Below, in pieces: positions 40,093 through 47,191 of a stretch of DNA of 64,000 nt (within the stretch, counting starts at the first letter, position 1; each line of letters opens with the position of its first letter). The notes under the pieces are model-generated. The model did no database searches. It saw only the letters and a program-made list of their open reading frames with translations, and was not told the DNA's origin. The translations under genes and the position numbers were made by a program. Source of the stretch: Gemmiger sp. An50 (GTDB taxonomy: Bacteria; Bacillota; Clostridia; Oscillospirales; Ruminococcaceae); the NCBI RefSeq assembly GCF_002161595.1, contig NZ_NFID01000002.1, positions 186,001 through 250,000 of the forward strand, written 5' to 3'.

Positions 40093-40767
40093 TTACATGA
40101 TCGGTTTCTGACTGTAGGGTTCCATGGGGTGCTGCTCCTGCTCCCTTATGCGATTCAGAGCATCGGGAGCTGCAATGGCAATCTGCTCCTGAACGCCCCG
40201 GATGCACTTTTCCTGCTCAGCAGTCAAGTCAAAACCAGCGTCCAAGGTGTCGGAGCAGCAGTGGTAGATTTCGATAAGCTGTTCCTGATTGAAGATTTGC
40301 TGTTTGGAAATGAGGCCGGCGCGGATGGCGAAGTCCTGCTTGGCACCTGCATAGTTTTCCTGAAAGTAATTGCCCTGGTTGAGACCTGTACGGTCGAAGC
40401 TCCAGTCCCATGTGACGAATTGGACGCCAAGCCGGGTGGGATGGGCAGCCAGCACGGCTCCGTTGAAGTCAGCCAGCAGGCGGTAGTCACCGGTCAAGCT
40501 TTGAGCTTGCAGGGGCGGAGCCTGTTCCAGCAGCGTCATGTACTCCCGCACGGTGCAGGCCAGATCGGTGGCTCGCTCACAGGCTCGTTCCCGTTCTGGT
40601 GTCGCTACATCCTCCTGCCAGTAGCGAACGCCTCCGTCCGCTGTGATCCGGCAAAGGGGGAGACCATCCCACTCCACAGGAAGCAATTCATCCTGTTCCG
40701 GCTGCGGAGTGAATCCCTCACGGTGAAGAGCGGTGCGAAGCTCCTGAAAAAACTGTTCTTGATTCAT
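40093..40767 (-). CDS. 224-aa conserved ICE accessory protein
   Basis: ATG 40767, GGAGG at 6 nt. The N-terminal part LRTALHREGFTPQ is followed by a region I recognise from other gut ICEs: EYMTLLEQAPPLQAQSL, YRLLADFNGAVLAAHPTRLGVQFVTWDWSFDRTGLNQGNYF and ALSIYHCC-like EIYHCCSDTLDAG. It has no known activity. It is the promoter-proximal gene of the remnant and has its own terminator. Upstream lies a cluster of inverted repeats that may regulate it. Confidence 0.65.
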   Translation of the reverse strand: MNQEQFFQELRTALHREGFTPQPEQDELLPVEWDGLPLCRITADGGVRYWQEDVATPERERACERATDLACTVREYMTLLEQAPPLQAQSLTGDYRLLADFNGAVLAAHPTRLGVQFVTWDWSFDRTGLNQGNYFQENYAGAKQDFAIRAGLISKQQIFNQEQLIEIYHCCSDTLDAGFDLTAEQEKCIRGVQEQIAIAAPDALNRIREQEQHPMEPYSQKPIM

Positions 40768-40787
40768 TTACTACCTCCTGATATTTA

Positions 40788-40935
40788 GTGCCCTTTTTGA
40801 AATTGCCTGAAAACGAAAAAGGGCGCCAACCTATTGGTCCATCACGACCAACAAATTGACGCCCCAAACTTTGTGTATTCTATTGGCAGAAAAATAGCGC
40901 CCTTTTTGAAGCATCAATTTTCAAAAAGGGCGCTA
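40788..40935. repeat. Cluster of four AAAAAGGGCGC-type inverted repeats
   Basis: The element occurs four times in alternating orientation: TGCCCTTTTT at 40789, AAAAAGGGCG at 40816, and a perfect 16-bp dyad TAGCGCCCTTTTTGAA / TTCAAAAAGGGCGCTA at 40895-40910 and 40920-40935. A small hairpin TTGGTC...GACCAA lies between them. It sits upstream of the 224-aa gene and next to the boundary with the mobilizable element. Confidence 0.7.
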
Positions 40936-41105
40936 CATGGTTTCTGGTGTTGCCAACCTTCGAGAAGAGGGGGTTCGAATCCCACCAGTTAGGGGGAAAC
41001 AGCGGTTGGCATCTATGGAATCATCCGTAAATTTTCGAGCTGAAAAAGCCCGGAAACGGTTGATGCCACTGGCTTTTCTCCAGTGGCATCTATACCGTTT
41101 TGATT

Positions 41106-42590
41106 TTATGGTGCAGTTGAGCAATCCAAATCCGAACCTGTTTTTTCCTTATCCAGCGCCGCTTTCAGGTCATCAAAAGAGATGGTGTCCGTCCCGTCCT
41201 TGTAGTTGAAGGTTATCACCATCTTGTCATCATACAGGAAAATGGCGTTGACAAAGGTATCAATCAACATCTTCCTGTGGGACTTCTGCCGCACATCCAG
41301 CTTGCGGAAACGGTGGAGCCAAAAGGTCATAAACTCGGCGCTGACTTTGGGCTTCGCCAGCTTCTCACAGGCAATCTTGGTTTCCAGTTCCTCTTTCGTG
41401 GCTTCCAGTTCTTCCAGCCGCCCTTTCGTGGACTTGGTCAAGATACCCTGCTGGATGGCGTTCAGCAGGTTTTGAATGGCTGTATCCGCCTCCCGCAGCT
41501 GCTGTTCATAGAGGGGCAGGTTGACATTCTCCCTTTCCTGCAAATCCATCAGCATGGACACAATGGCTTCAATGGCGGTATCGTCCATCACCATCTTCAT
41601 GGTTTCGCTGACCACCAAATCTTCAATCCATTCTTTCCTGACGGACTTCTTGTGGCACTCGGTGCGCTTCTTCTTCACCGACACGCACTTGTAGTAGTGG
41701 TGGACATTCCCCGTGTGGCTGGTGCCGCTCTCGCCGCAGAGATAGGCCCCGCAATAGCCGCAGAACAGCTTGGTCGTTAGTAAGTAATCGTCCTCGGCCT
41801 TGTGGCGGGCCGGGGCTTTCTTGTTCTTCGCCAGCTTCTCCTGCACCCGGTCAAAGAGGTCTTGGGGGACGATGGCGGGAATACCGTCCGGCACTACAAT
41901 GTCCCGGTAGGTGTATTCCCCAATATAGCGGCGGTTGTTCAGAAGGTGCTGGACGCTGTTATAGGTCATTTTCTGGCCTCGTGTGTTCTTTACGCCCTGC
42001 TCATTGAGCCAGTCCCGGATTTGGGTCATGGTGGCCCCCTCGTCATACCGCTGGAACGCCTCCCGGACAAAAGGGGCGGTGAGCGGGTCAAGCTGGAAAC
42101 ACTGGTCACTGTCGATCTGATAGCCGATGGGCAGGGTGCCGCCGTTGTACTTGGATTTCAAGGCGTTCTCCGTCATGCCCCGGACAACCTTTTCGGACAG
42201 GTCGGCGGAGTAGTATTCAGCGTAGCCCTCCAGCACGCTTTCCAGAATGATACCCTCGGCCCCGTCTGAAATGACCTCGGTGGCAGACACCACCTTGACC
42301 CCGTTCTTTTTCAAAGCGGCCTTGTAGCGGGCGCTGTCGTAGCGGTTGCGGGCAAACCTGTCCAGCTTCCAAACGATAATCATATCGAACAGGCGCTTGC
42401 CGCTGTCCTTAATCATGTTCTGAAATTCCGGGCGGTTGTCGGTCTTGGCGGAAAAGGCCCGGTCAATGTAGTGGCGCAGGATGGTAATACCGTTCTTCTC
42501 GGCAAAGGCGGTACACTCCCGGATTTGTCCTTCTATGCTTTCTTCCCGCTGGTTATCGGAGGAATAGCGGGCGTAAATCACAGCTTTCAT
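41106..42590 (-). CDS. Large serine recombinase of the small mobilizable element
   Basis: 494 aa. Catalytic serine in YARYSSDNQ (residue 10), VWKLDRFARNRYDS, recombinase domain (KSKYNGGTLPIGYQID), zinc ribbon CGYCGAYLCGES...YYKCVS and a coiled coil (about 370-430). Shorter than the ICE-1 recombinase and clearly a different subfamily. It reads towards the left end, implying the attachment site lies at about 40.95-41.1 kb. The start overlaps the XRE gene stop by 4 nt. Confidence 0.92.
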   Translation of the reverse strand: MKAVIYARYSSDNQREESIEGQIRECTAFAEKNGITILRHYIDRAFSAKTDNRPEFQNMIKDSGKRLFDMIIVWKLDRFARNRYDSARYKAALKKNGVKVVSATEVISDGAEGIILESVLEGYAEYYSADLSEKVVRGMTENALKSKYNGGTLPIGYQIDSDQCFQLDPLTAPFVREAFQRYDEGATMTQIRDWLNEQGVKNTRGQKMTYNSVQHLLNNRRYIGEYTYRDIVVPDGIPAIVPQDLFDRVQEKLAKNKKAPARHKAEDDYLLTTKLFCGYCGAYLCGESGTSHTGNVHHYYKCVSVKKKRTECHKKSVRKEWIEDLVVSETMKMVMDDTAIEAIVSMLMDLQERENVNLPLYEQQLREADTAIQNLLNAIQQGILTKSTKGRLEELEATKEELETKIACEKLAKPKVSAEFMTFWLHRFRKLDVRQKSHRKMLIDTFVNAIFLYDDKMVITFNYKDGTDTISFDDLKAALDKEKTGSDLDCSTAP

Positions 42591-42943
42591 TTCTTCCCCT
42601 CCCGCAGCATGGTCAACAGGGTTTCTTTCAAGCGGCTGTTCATGGGGGACTTGGGGTCAAAGCACATCTCCACAAACTTTTCCAGCTCCGGGTCGCTGTC
42701 GGCAAACTTGGGCTTGCACCCGTACAGCTTGCCCCGTGGGTCATCGGTACGGCCCAGAATATAGTCCAGCGACACATCAAAATAATCCGCATAGCGCACA
42801 AGGGTTTCATAGCTGGGGGAAGTCTGGTCTTGCTCATAGCGGTTTAGGCTGGACTGCTTCGCCCCTACGATTTCACCCATTTTCACCTGTGACAGCTTCG
42901 CACTCTCCCGCAGGCTCCGTATTCGTTCCGCAACTATTTTCAA
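42587..42943 (-). CDS. XRE-family regulator coupled to the recombinase
   Basis: 118 aa. Residues 5-65 are a Cro/CI helix-turn-helix (RIRSLRESAKLSQVKMGEIVGAKQSSLNRYEQDQ) followed by FDVSLDYILGRTD. A TTG start is likely. The 4-nt overlap with the recombinase gene suggests it controls excision or its own operon. Confidence 0.87.
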   Translation of the reverse strand: MKIVAERIRSLRESAKLSQVKMGEIVGAKQSSLNRYEQDQTSPSYETLVRYADYFDVSLDYILGRTDDPRGKLYGCKPKFADSDPELEKFVEMCFDPKSPMNSRLKETLLTMLREGKK

Positions 42944-43078
42944 AAAATCGCCCCCTATCTGTTACTATGATTATACCACAATACGACATAACACGCAACA
43001 GCAAAACGCCATAATTAAAACGCAAATTTTGCACTTCAACAGTCCACGTAAAACTCCCGTCCCGGCCCGCAGGCCGAA

Positions 43079-43134
43079 CAAAGAAGCGGCGCAGATCAGC
43101 CCGTGGGGTTGGGCTGGTCTGCGCCGCTTCTTTG
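43079..43134. terminator. Long hairpin in the non-coding core of the mobilizable element
   Basis: A 24-bp stem (CAAAGAAGCGGCGCAGA... with its complement, one T-G wobble) around an 8-nt loop. Followed on the + strand by CGTTTT. Probably a bidirectional terminator or a single-strand DNA structure. Confidence 0.6.
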
Positions 43135-43174
43135 CGTTTTGGAGGGGTGGGGACACGGGCGCAGGATTGCGGAC

Positions 43175-43190
43175 TGTGGCCACACTCCGA
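43175..43190. other. Second exact copy of the TGTGGCCACACTCCGA motif
   Basis: Identical to 10908-10923 of ICE-1, in the GC-rich, gene-free 42944-43750 segment of the mobilizable element. Candidate transfer-origin or shared protein-binding site. Confidence 0.45.
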
Positions 43191-43439
43191 CAAAACCGGG
43201 GGTTTCCAAAGGGGGGCAACGGCACCCCCTTGGCACACGACCTTGCTTGCAAGGTGTAGTGTGTTATACCTGCTGGCGTGGCTGACGGGGGAAGCGGGGG
43301 GGCGGTGCTGTTTGCGCCCCGCTTGCACCGGCAGGGAAACGGGCGGGGTTTTTGTGACCGGGAGGGAACAAAAAGCCCGTTCGTTTTCAGAGAGCGGCGG
43401 CAGGTATATAAGCCCCCGTCCCCCGTCTTTCGTCCCCCG

Positions 43440-43464
43440 CTGGTGGGACAAAGTGTCCCGAAGT
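43440..43464. repeat. Element palindrome copy 16 (centre 43452), outside ICE-1
   Basis: GGTG-GGGACA-AAG-TGTCCC-GAAG in the non-coding core of the mobilizable element. Only the left flank differs from the ICE-1 copies. Confidence 0.85.
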
Positions 43465-43483
43465 AGCGGAGCGCCGGGCGTCC

Positions 43484-43719
43484 GTCAAGGCTGAAACAAG
43501 CGGGCTTGCGCCCGGCCTTGACCGCCGCCCGTCCCTCCGCTTGCAGGTGGGCAAGGGCGGACAAGCCCCTTGTCGGCGCTTGTCCGCCGCCTCTTTCAGC
43601 TTGGGGCCGTTCCCTCCCAAAATCCAAAAGGGGCTTGCCCGCCTTGATTACCCTAAAGCAAGACCGGGCGGGGCGGTCAATGGCGGCGCACTTGTGCGCC
43701 GTTCATCTTGACCATTGAC
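43484..43719. other. Two GTCAAGG/CCTTGAC-type hairpins in the mobilizable element
   Basis: Hairpin one: GTCAAGGC (43484) with GCCTTGAC (43515). Hairpin two: GTCAATGG (43676) with CCATTGAC (43712), enclosing CGGCGCA-CTTG-TGCGCCG and followed by GGCCCCGGCTG. The second resembles the inner part of the nested ICE-1 structure at 25989-26131, including the CCGGCTG that follows. Shared replication or transfer structures are likely. Nothing in 42944-43750 looks like a gene. Confidence 0.5.
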
Positions 43720-43750
43720 GGCCCCGGCTGGGATTGCTGCCCCGCCGCTG

Positions 43751-44290
43751 TCAGTCCTCCCACTCGCCCTTGTGGGCCTCCCACCATGCCGGGAACGCCG
43801 GGTCTTTCGGGGAGAGGGTGGACTTCAATCGTTCAACTCCTAAAGAAGTAGCGTCAGTTTTTGCATTAAATGGTGAGATCAGGACAGTTTCCATCGTACA
43901 GCCTAAGTATAACAATTCCAGCATATGGGCTCTATTGTCTGTCCACTTTCTTCCCTGATACTGGTAGACAGCATTCTCCATACGCATATATTCGTTTTTC
44001 TCATGGGCGTTTTTCAACTGTCCAAAAAGATATTCAATATTCTTCTTGTTGCCCAGTAGTTTGTCTTTATCAAAGTAGAACACGATTTCATCTTCCGGTT
44101 TATATCCCATCGTTCTGGAGAATAAAATGCTGCGGGATACTTGTTCTTTCGGTGTATGGTCCGTCGCCAAGCACCGATTGAAGATGGCCTGGACATTGCC
44201 CTCGTTGAGTTCTGCAACGCAAGACGGATATTTCTTTACAGCGTCAAGCAAAGCGTCTAATTCCAAATCATCATCGTCAAACAGTCCCAC
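43751..44290 (-). CDS. 179-aa hypothetical protein of the mobilizable element
   Basis: GTG 44290, AAGGGGG at 8 nt. Acidic N-terminus (MGLFDDDDLELDALL), then helical (YPSCVAELNEGNVQAIFNRCL, KKNIEYLFGQLKNAHEKNEYMRMEN). The last 30 residues lie in the GC-rich region. AT-richer than the neighbouring mobilization genes, so possibly a cargo insertion. Family not recognised. Confidence 0.55.
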   Translation of the reverse strand: MGLFDDDDLELDALLDAVKKYPSCVAELNEGNVQAIFNRCLATDHTPKEQVSRSILFSRTMGYKPEDEIVFYFDKDKLLGNKKNIEYLFGQLKNAHEKNEYMRMENAVYQYQGRKWTDNRAHMLELLYLGCTMETVLISPFNAKTDATSLGVERLKSTLSPKDPAFPAWWEAHKGEWED

Positions 44291-44561
44291 GATACAAGCC
44301 CCCTTGTCGCGCCAGAACGGCGCAGAATTTTAGTCAAGTTCATTATACCGGCTGCCGCCCCAAAAGACAAGGGCAGGGGTGGGATTTGCCGCCCATCCCT
44401 GTCAAAAAGTTTTCCCCTGTCCAGCGGGCTGGGGCAAGGCCCCGCCCCGCCGGACAAACTTTCTCCAAAATTCTTTTTGAGATTGTGGAACAAAAGGTAT
44501 ATACTTATGCCGTAAATAAATATAGAGATAGAATAATCTGCTCGGAAAGGAGGTTTCTTTC

Positions 44562-45410
44562 GTGTCCACTATCTACCGTTTCCCCTATGACAGCCCCGTC
44601 CGCTACCTGCCGCTGGTCTACCTGCTCCCCTGTGACTTGATTTCCCGGTTTCCCACCCTCCGCCGCCTGCCCCGGAGCATGGGGGCGCTGAACGCCTCCC
44701 CGGAATGGGGCGAGGTCATTTTGAGCCAGCAGTTTCTCAACGAGGTCATGGACGCCGTGGCCTCGCTGGTGTTCCCCCACTTCGGCTTCGGCGGCTGGAA
44801 GGAGCATTACACGGGCTATTCCCCGGTGTGGCGCTTGTCCTACGCCCTGCCCCTGTGGGCCAAGGGGGTGGAGCAGGTGGGAAAATGGGGTGCGCAAACG
44901 CTGTTCAGTCTGCCCGCTGACTATATCATCCCGTTTCCAGACCCGGAGAAGGTCAGGGGGCTGATGAAGCTGGTGGTGGAGCAGACCATCCAGGAACAGG
45001 GCTGGGGGCCAATGCTGGAGGTCATACGGGAAATGCCCTGCGACGAGGACTTCGAGAAGTGGGACACCAATGTCCGCAAGGACTTCCTCCGCAAGTGGTA
45101 TCACACCCGCTCCAAGCGGGTGCAGACCGTTTCGCTGGAGGAATGTATGGAGGACGAGGACAACAAGATCCATTCCCTCCCCGCCCCGGAGGGGGACTTC
45201 ACGGGGCAGGTGGAGGGGGAGGACTTCTGCCAGCGGTTCAAGGAAACCTTGTCCCAAAAGGACATGGCGATTTTGGAACTGCGGGTGGAGGGGTACACAT
45301 TCGGGGAGATAGCGGACAAGCTGGGGTATAAGACCCACAGCGCCGTGGTCAAGCGCATGGAGGCCATCAAAAAGCGGTTTATCCAGTACGAGAACGAAAC
45401 AGGGCGGTAA
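44562..45410 (+). CDS. Sigma-70 region 4-type regulator of the mobilizable element
   Basis: 282 aa, GTG with AAAGGAGG at 8 nt. The C-terminal 65 residues form a sigma region-4 helix-turn-helix (FCQRFKETLSQKDMAILELRVEGYTFGEIADKLGYKTHSAVVKRMEAIKKRF). The N-terminal 200 residues are a helical, Trp-rich region conserved in similar proteins of mobilizable elements. Encoded just upstream of MobV, it may activate mobilization genes. Confidence 0.75.
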   Translation: MSTIYRFPYDSPVRYLPLVYLLPCDLISRFPTLRRLPRSMGALNASPEWGEVILSQQFLNEVMDAVASLVFPHFGFGGWKEHYTGYSPVWRLSYALPLWAKGVEQVGKWGAQTLFSLPADYIIPFPDPEKVRGLMKLVVEQTIQEQGWGPMLEVIREMPCDEDFEKWDTNVRKDFLRKWYHTRSKRVQTVSLEECMEDEDNKIHSLPAPEGDFTGQVEGEDFCQRFKETLSQKDMAILELRVEGYTFGEIADKLGYKTHSAVVKRMEAIKKRFIQYENETGR

Positions 45411-45595
45411 AGCCACGCAAGCCGGGAAACGGCAGGCGTGGCTTTTCTGTACCCTAAATGCGAACAGGCCAGCGTTACCATTTAGGGGTTGAAAACGCCC
45501 TGTTTTCAAGGCTTTCCGGCCTCGGAACAGAGGGGGCCTGTATCCTATCATTCCCACCCCCGGAAACGGGGAAACGCTGTCAACAAGGAGGTAAA

Positions 45596-46555
45596 ATGGC
45601 ACAAAAGGCACAGCACGCAATCCTACGCTTCGCCAAACACAAGGCGGGGCCGGCCGGGGCGCTGGAGGCTCACCACGAGCGCACCAAAGAGCAGTACGCC
45701 AGCAACCCGGACATTGACACCAGCAGCAGCAAGGACAACTTCCACATCATCCAGCCAACGCAAAAGTACCGGCGGGAGATCGACAGCCGTATCAGGGCGG
45801 CGGGGTGCCGCACCCGGAAGGACAGCACCATGTTCGTTGATACGCTGATAACCGCCAGCCCGGAGTTTTTCACGGGCCGGAGCAGACAGGAGGTACAAGC
45901 CTACTTCACCGAGACCGTGGCCTTTATGGAGAAGAAGGTGGGCCGGGGGAACATCTTTTCCGCCGTGGTACACATGGACGAGAAAACGCCCCACCTCCAT
46001 CTGTGCTTCACCCCTATCACGGAGGACGGGCGGCTGTCGGCAAAGGAGATTTTGGGCAACCGGGCGCAGCTCTCCCAGTGGCAGGACGAATTTCACGCCC
46101 ACATGAAAAAGGCGTTCCCCGTCCTCAAGCGGGGCGAGAGCGCCCTTGTCACCCGGCGCAAGCACATTCCCACATGGCTGTTCAAGCAGTCCGTAGACCT
46201 CACCCGCCAGCAGCAGGCCATAGAAAAGGCGGTGTCGGAAATCGGGGTGCTGAACGCCGGGAAGAAGCGGGACGAAATTTTGGAGATGGTGGGGCCGTAC
46301 TTCTCCCGGCTGGAAAAGCACTTGGGGCAGATGAAGAAGTATCAGGCCACCATTGACTATCTGACGCAGGAGAACGAGGGCTTGAAGGAGAAGGTCAACA
46401 GCGAAAAGAGCATACAGAAGCAGATGGAAGTCCTCATGCTGAAAAAGGAAAACGAACAGCTCCGGCGGTTTGTCCAGCGCATACCCCCGGAGGTCAGGCA
46501 GGCGCTCAAAGAACAGCAACAGGGCCAGCGGCGGGGCAAAGACCGCCAGCGGTAA
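45596..46555 (+). CDS. MobV-family relaxase (Pre/Mob)
   Basis: 319 aa, ATG 45596 with AAGGAGG at 4 nt. The N-terminus (AILRFAKHKAGPAGALEAHHER) and the metal-binding motif HMDEKTPHLHLCFTPIT are those of MobV relaxases. The C-terminal third is a coiled coil. MobV nicks the origin of transfer and needs a helper conjugation apparatus, which the small element lacks; ICE-1 is the nearest possible helper. Confidence 0.9.
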   Translation: MAQKAQHAILRFAKHKAGPAGALEAHHERTKEQYASNPDIDTSSSKDNFHIIQPTQKYRREIDSRIRAAGCRTRKDSTMFVDTLITASPEFFTGRSRQEVQAYFTETVAFMEKKVGRGNIFSAVVHMDEKTPHLHLCFTPITEDGRLSAKEILGNRAQLSQWQDEFHAHMKKAFPVLKRGESALVTRRKHIPTWLFKQSVDLTRQQQAIEKAVSEIGVLNAGKKRDEILEMVGPYFSRLEKHLGQMKKYQATIDYLTQENEGLKEKVNSEKSIQKQMEVLMLKKENEQLRRFVQRIPPEVRQALKEQQQGQRRGKDRQR

Positions 46556-46579
46556 ATCTTTAGAAACACGGAGGTACAT

Positions 46580-46762
46580 TTGGGAAGAAGAAAAAAGCTC
46601 ATCAACAACTCCGACATTCCCCAGCACCAGATTGAAGCAATCGCCCGCTGTATCATGCCGGACATTCTCGCTTTCTATGAGAGCGAGGAGGGACAGCGGG
46701 AATTTGCCGAATGGAAGAAGCAGCGGGAGGCGGAGAGGCAGGAGGCTGAAATGAAGAAGTGA
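46580..46762 (+). CDS. 60-aa small protein after MobV
   Basis: TTG start 5 nt after GGAGG. Reads MGRRKKLINNSDIPQHQIEA then a helical, charged region. Commonly found downstream of MobV in clostridial mobilizable elements; function unknown. Confidence 0.65.
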   Translation: MGRRKKLINNSDIPQHQIEAIARCIMPDILAFYESEEGQREFAEWKKQREAERQEAEMKK

Positions 46763-46768
46763 CGAAAA

Positions 46769-46808
46769 GGGCGGGCGCACCGTGCAAACGGCTGCGCCCG
46801 CCCTTTTT
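46769..46808 (+). terminator. Terminator of the mobilization operon
   Basis: GGGCGGGCGCA pairs with TGCGCCCGCCC and is followed by TTTTTGCG. Confidence 0.85.
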
Positions 46809-46916
46809 GCGTTTATGGGGTTGCTTTCTTCTTCCGTGGGCCTCTCGGCTTGGAGGTGGGCTTGCGCCGCACCCCGTTGCGAAAATAAATGCTTTCGTAA
46901 CGGTCAAAGAAAACAA

Positions 46917-46958
46917 ATAATCCGAACCCATCACCGATTGGAAATAGGTTCGGATTAT
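46917..46958 (-). terminator. Terminator of tRNA-Leu
   Basis: Perfect 12-bp stem ATAATCCGAACC / GGTTCGGATTAT. Read leftwards it ends in ATTATTTGTTTTC, 8 bp after the encoded CCA of the tRNA. Confidence 0.7.
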
Positions 46959-46965
46959 ATTGTTT

Positions 46966-47051
46966 TGGTGCCGGTGGTGGGACTTGAACCCACACGGTGT
47001 TGCCACCAACGGATTTTGAGTCCGCATCGTCTGCCATTCCGACACACCGGC
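46966..47051 (-). tRNA. tRNA-Leu (anticodon CAA)
   Basis: 86 nt including an encoded CCA. Acceptor stem GCCGGTG/CACCGGC, anticodon loop CTCAAAA with anticodon CAA at 47016-47018, class II variable arm (GTTGGTGGCAACAC), and T-arm GGGTTCAAGTCCC. It reads UUG. It borders the mobilizable element, whose own boundary probably lies 60-150 bp to the left; the tRNA itself is intact. Confidence 0.95.
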
Positions 47052-47120
47052 TTATTTGTAACAGGGTTTATTATACTATAGCACCGCAAAAAAAGCAAGC
47101 CCTTTTTCTCGGTATGCAGC

Positions 47121-47157
47121 GGCGGACCAGCTTCGCTTTGCGCAAAACTGGTCCGCC
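47121..47157. terminator. Hairpin between tRNA-Leu and the GTPase gene
   Basis: GGCGGACCAG pairs with CTGGTCCGCC, followed on the + strand by GTTTTTC. The flanking genes both read leftwards, so its orientation is not what a terminator for them would need. Confidence 0.4.
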
Positions 47158-47191
47158 GTTTTTCTGTCTGTTTCTATTTGCTTGCATCTGC

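Noticed and set aside
41127-46928. AATCCGAACC at both ends of the mobilizable element as a direct repeat (att)
   Set aside because: Only 10 bp, with one copy inside the recombinase gene and the other inside the tRNA terminator stem; serine recombinases need no such repeat. The imperfect palindrome at 46875-46902 is a better right-end candidate but is unproven.
46813-46930. Leftward frame ending in KPTSKPRGPRKKKATP near the right end of the mobilizable element
   Set aside because: No start or ribosome site, and it overlaps the tRNA terminator; possibly the end of an interrupted gene, but too short to support.
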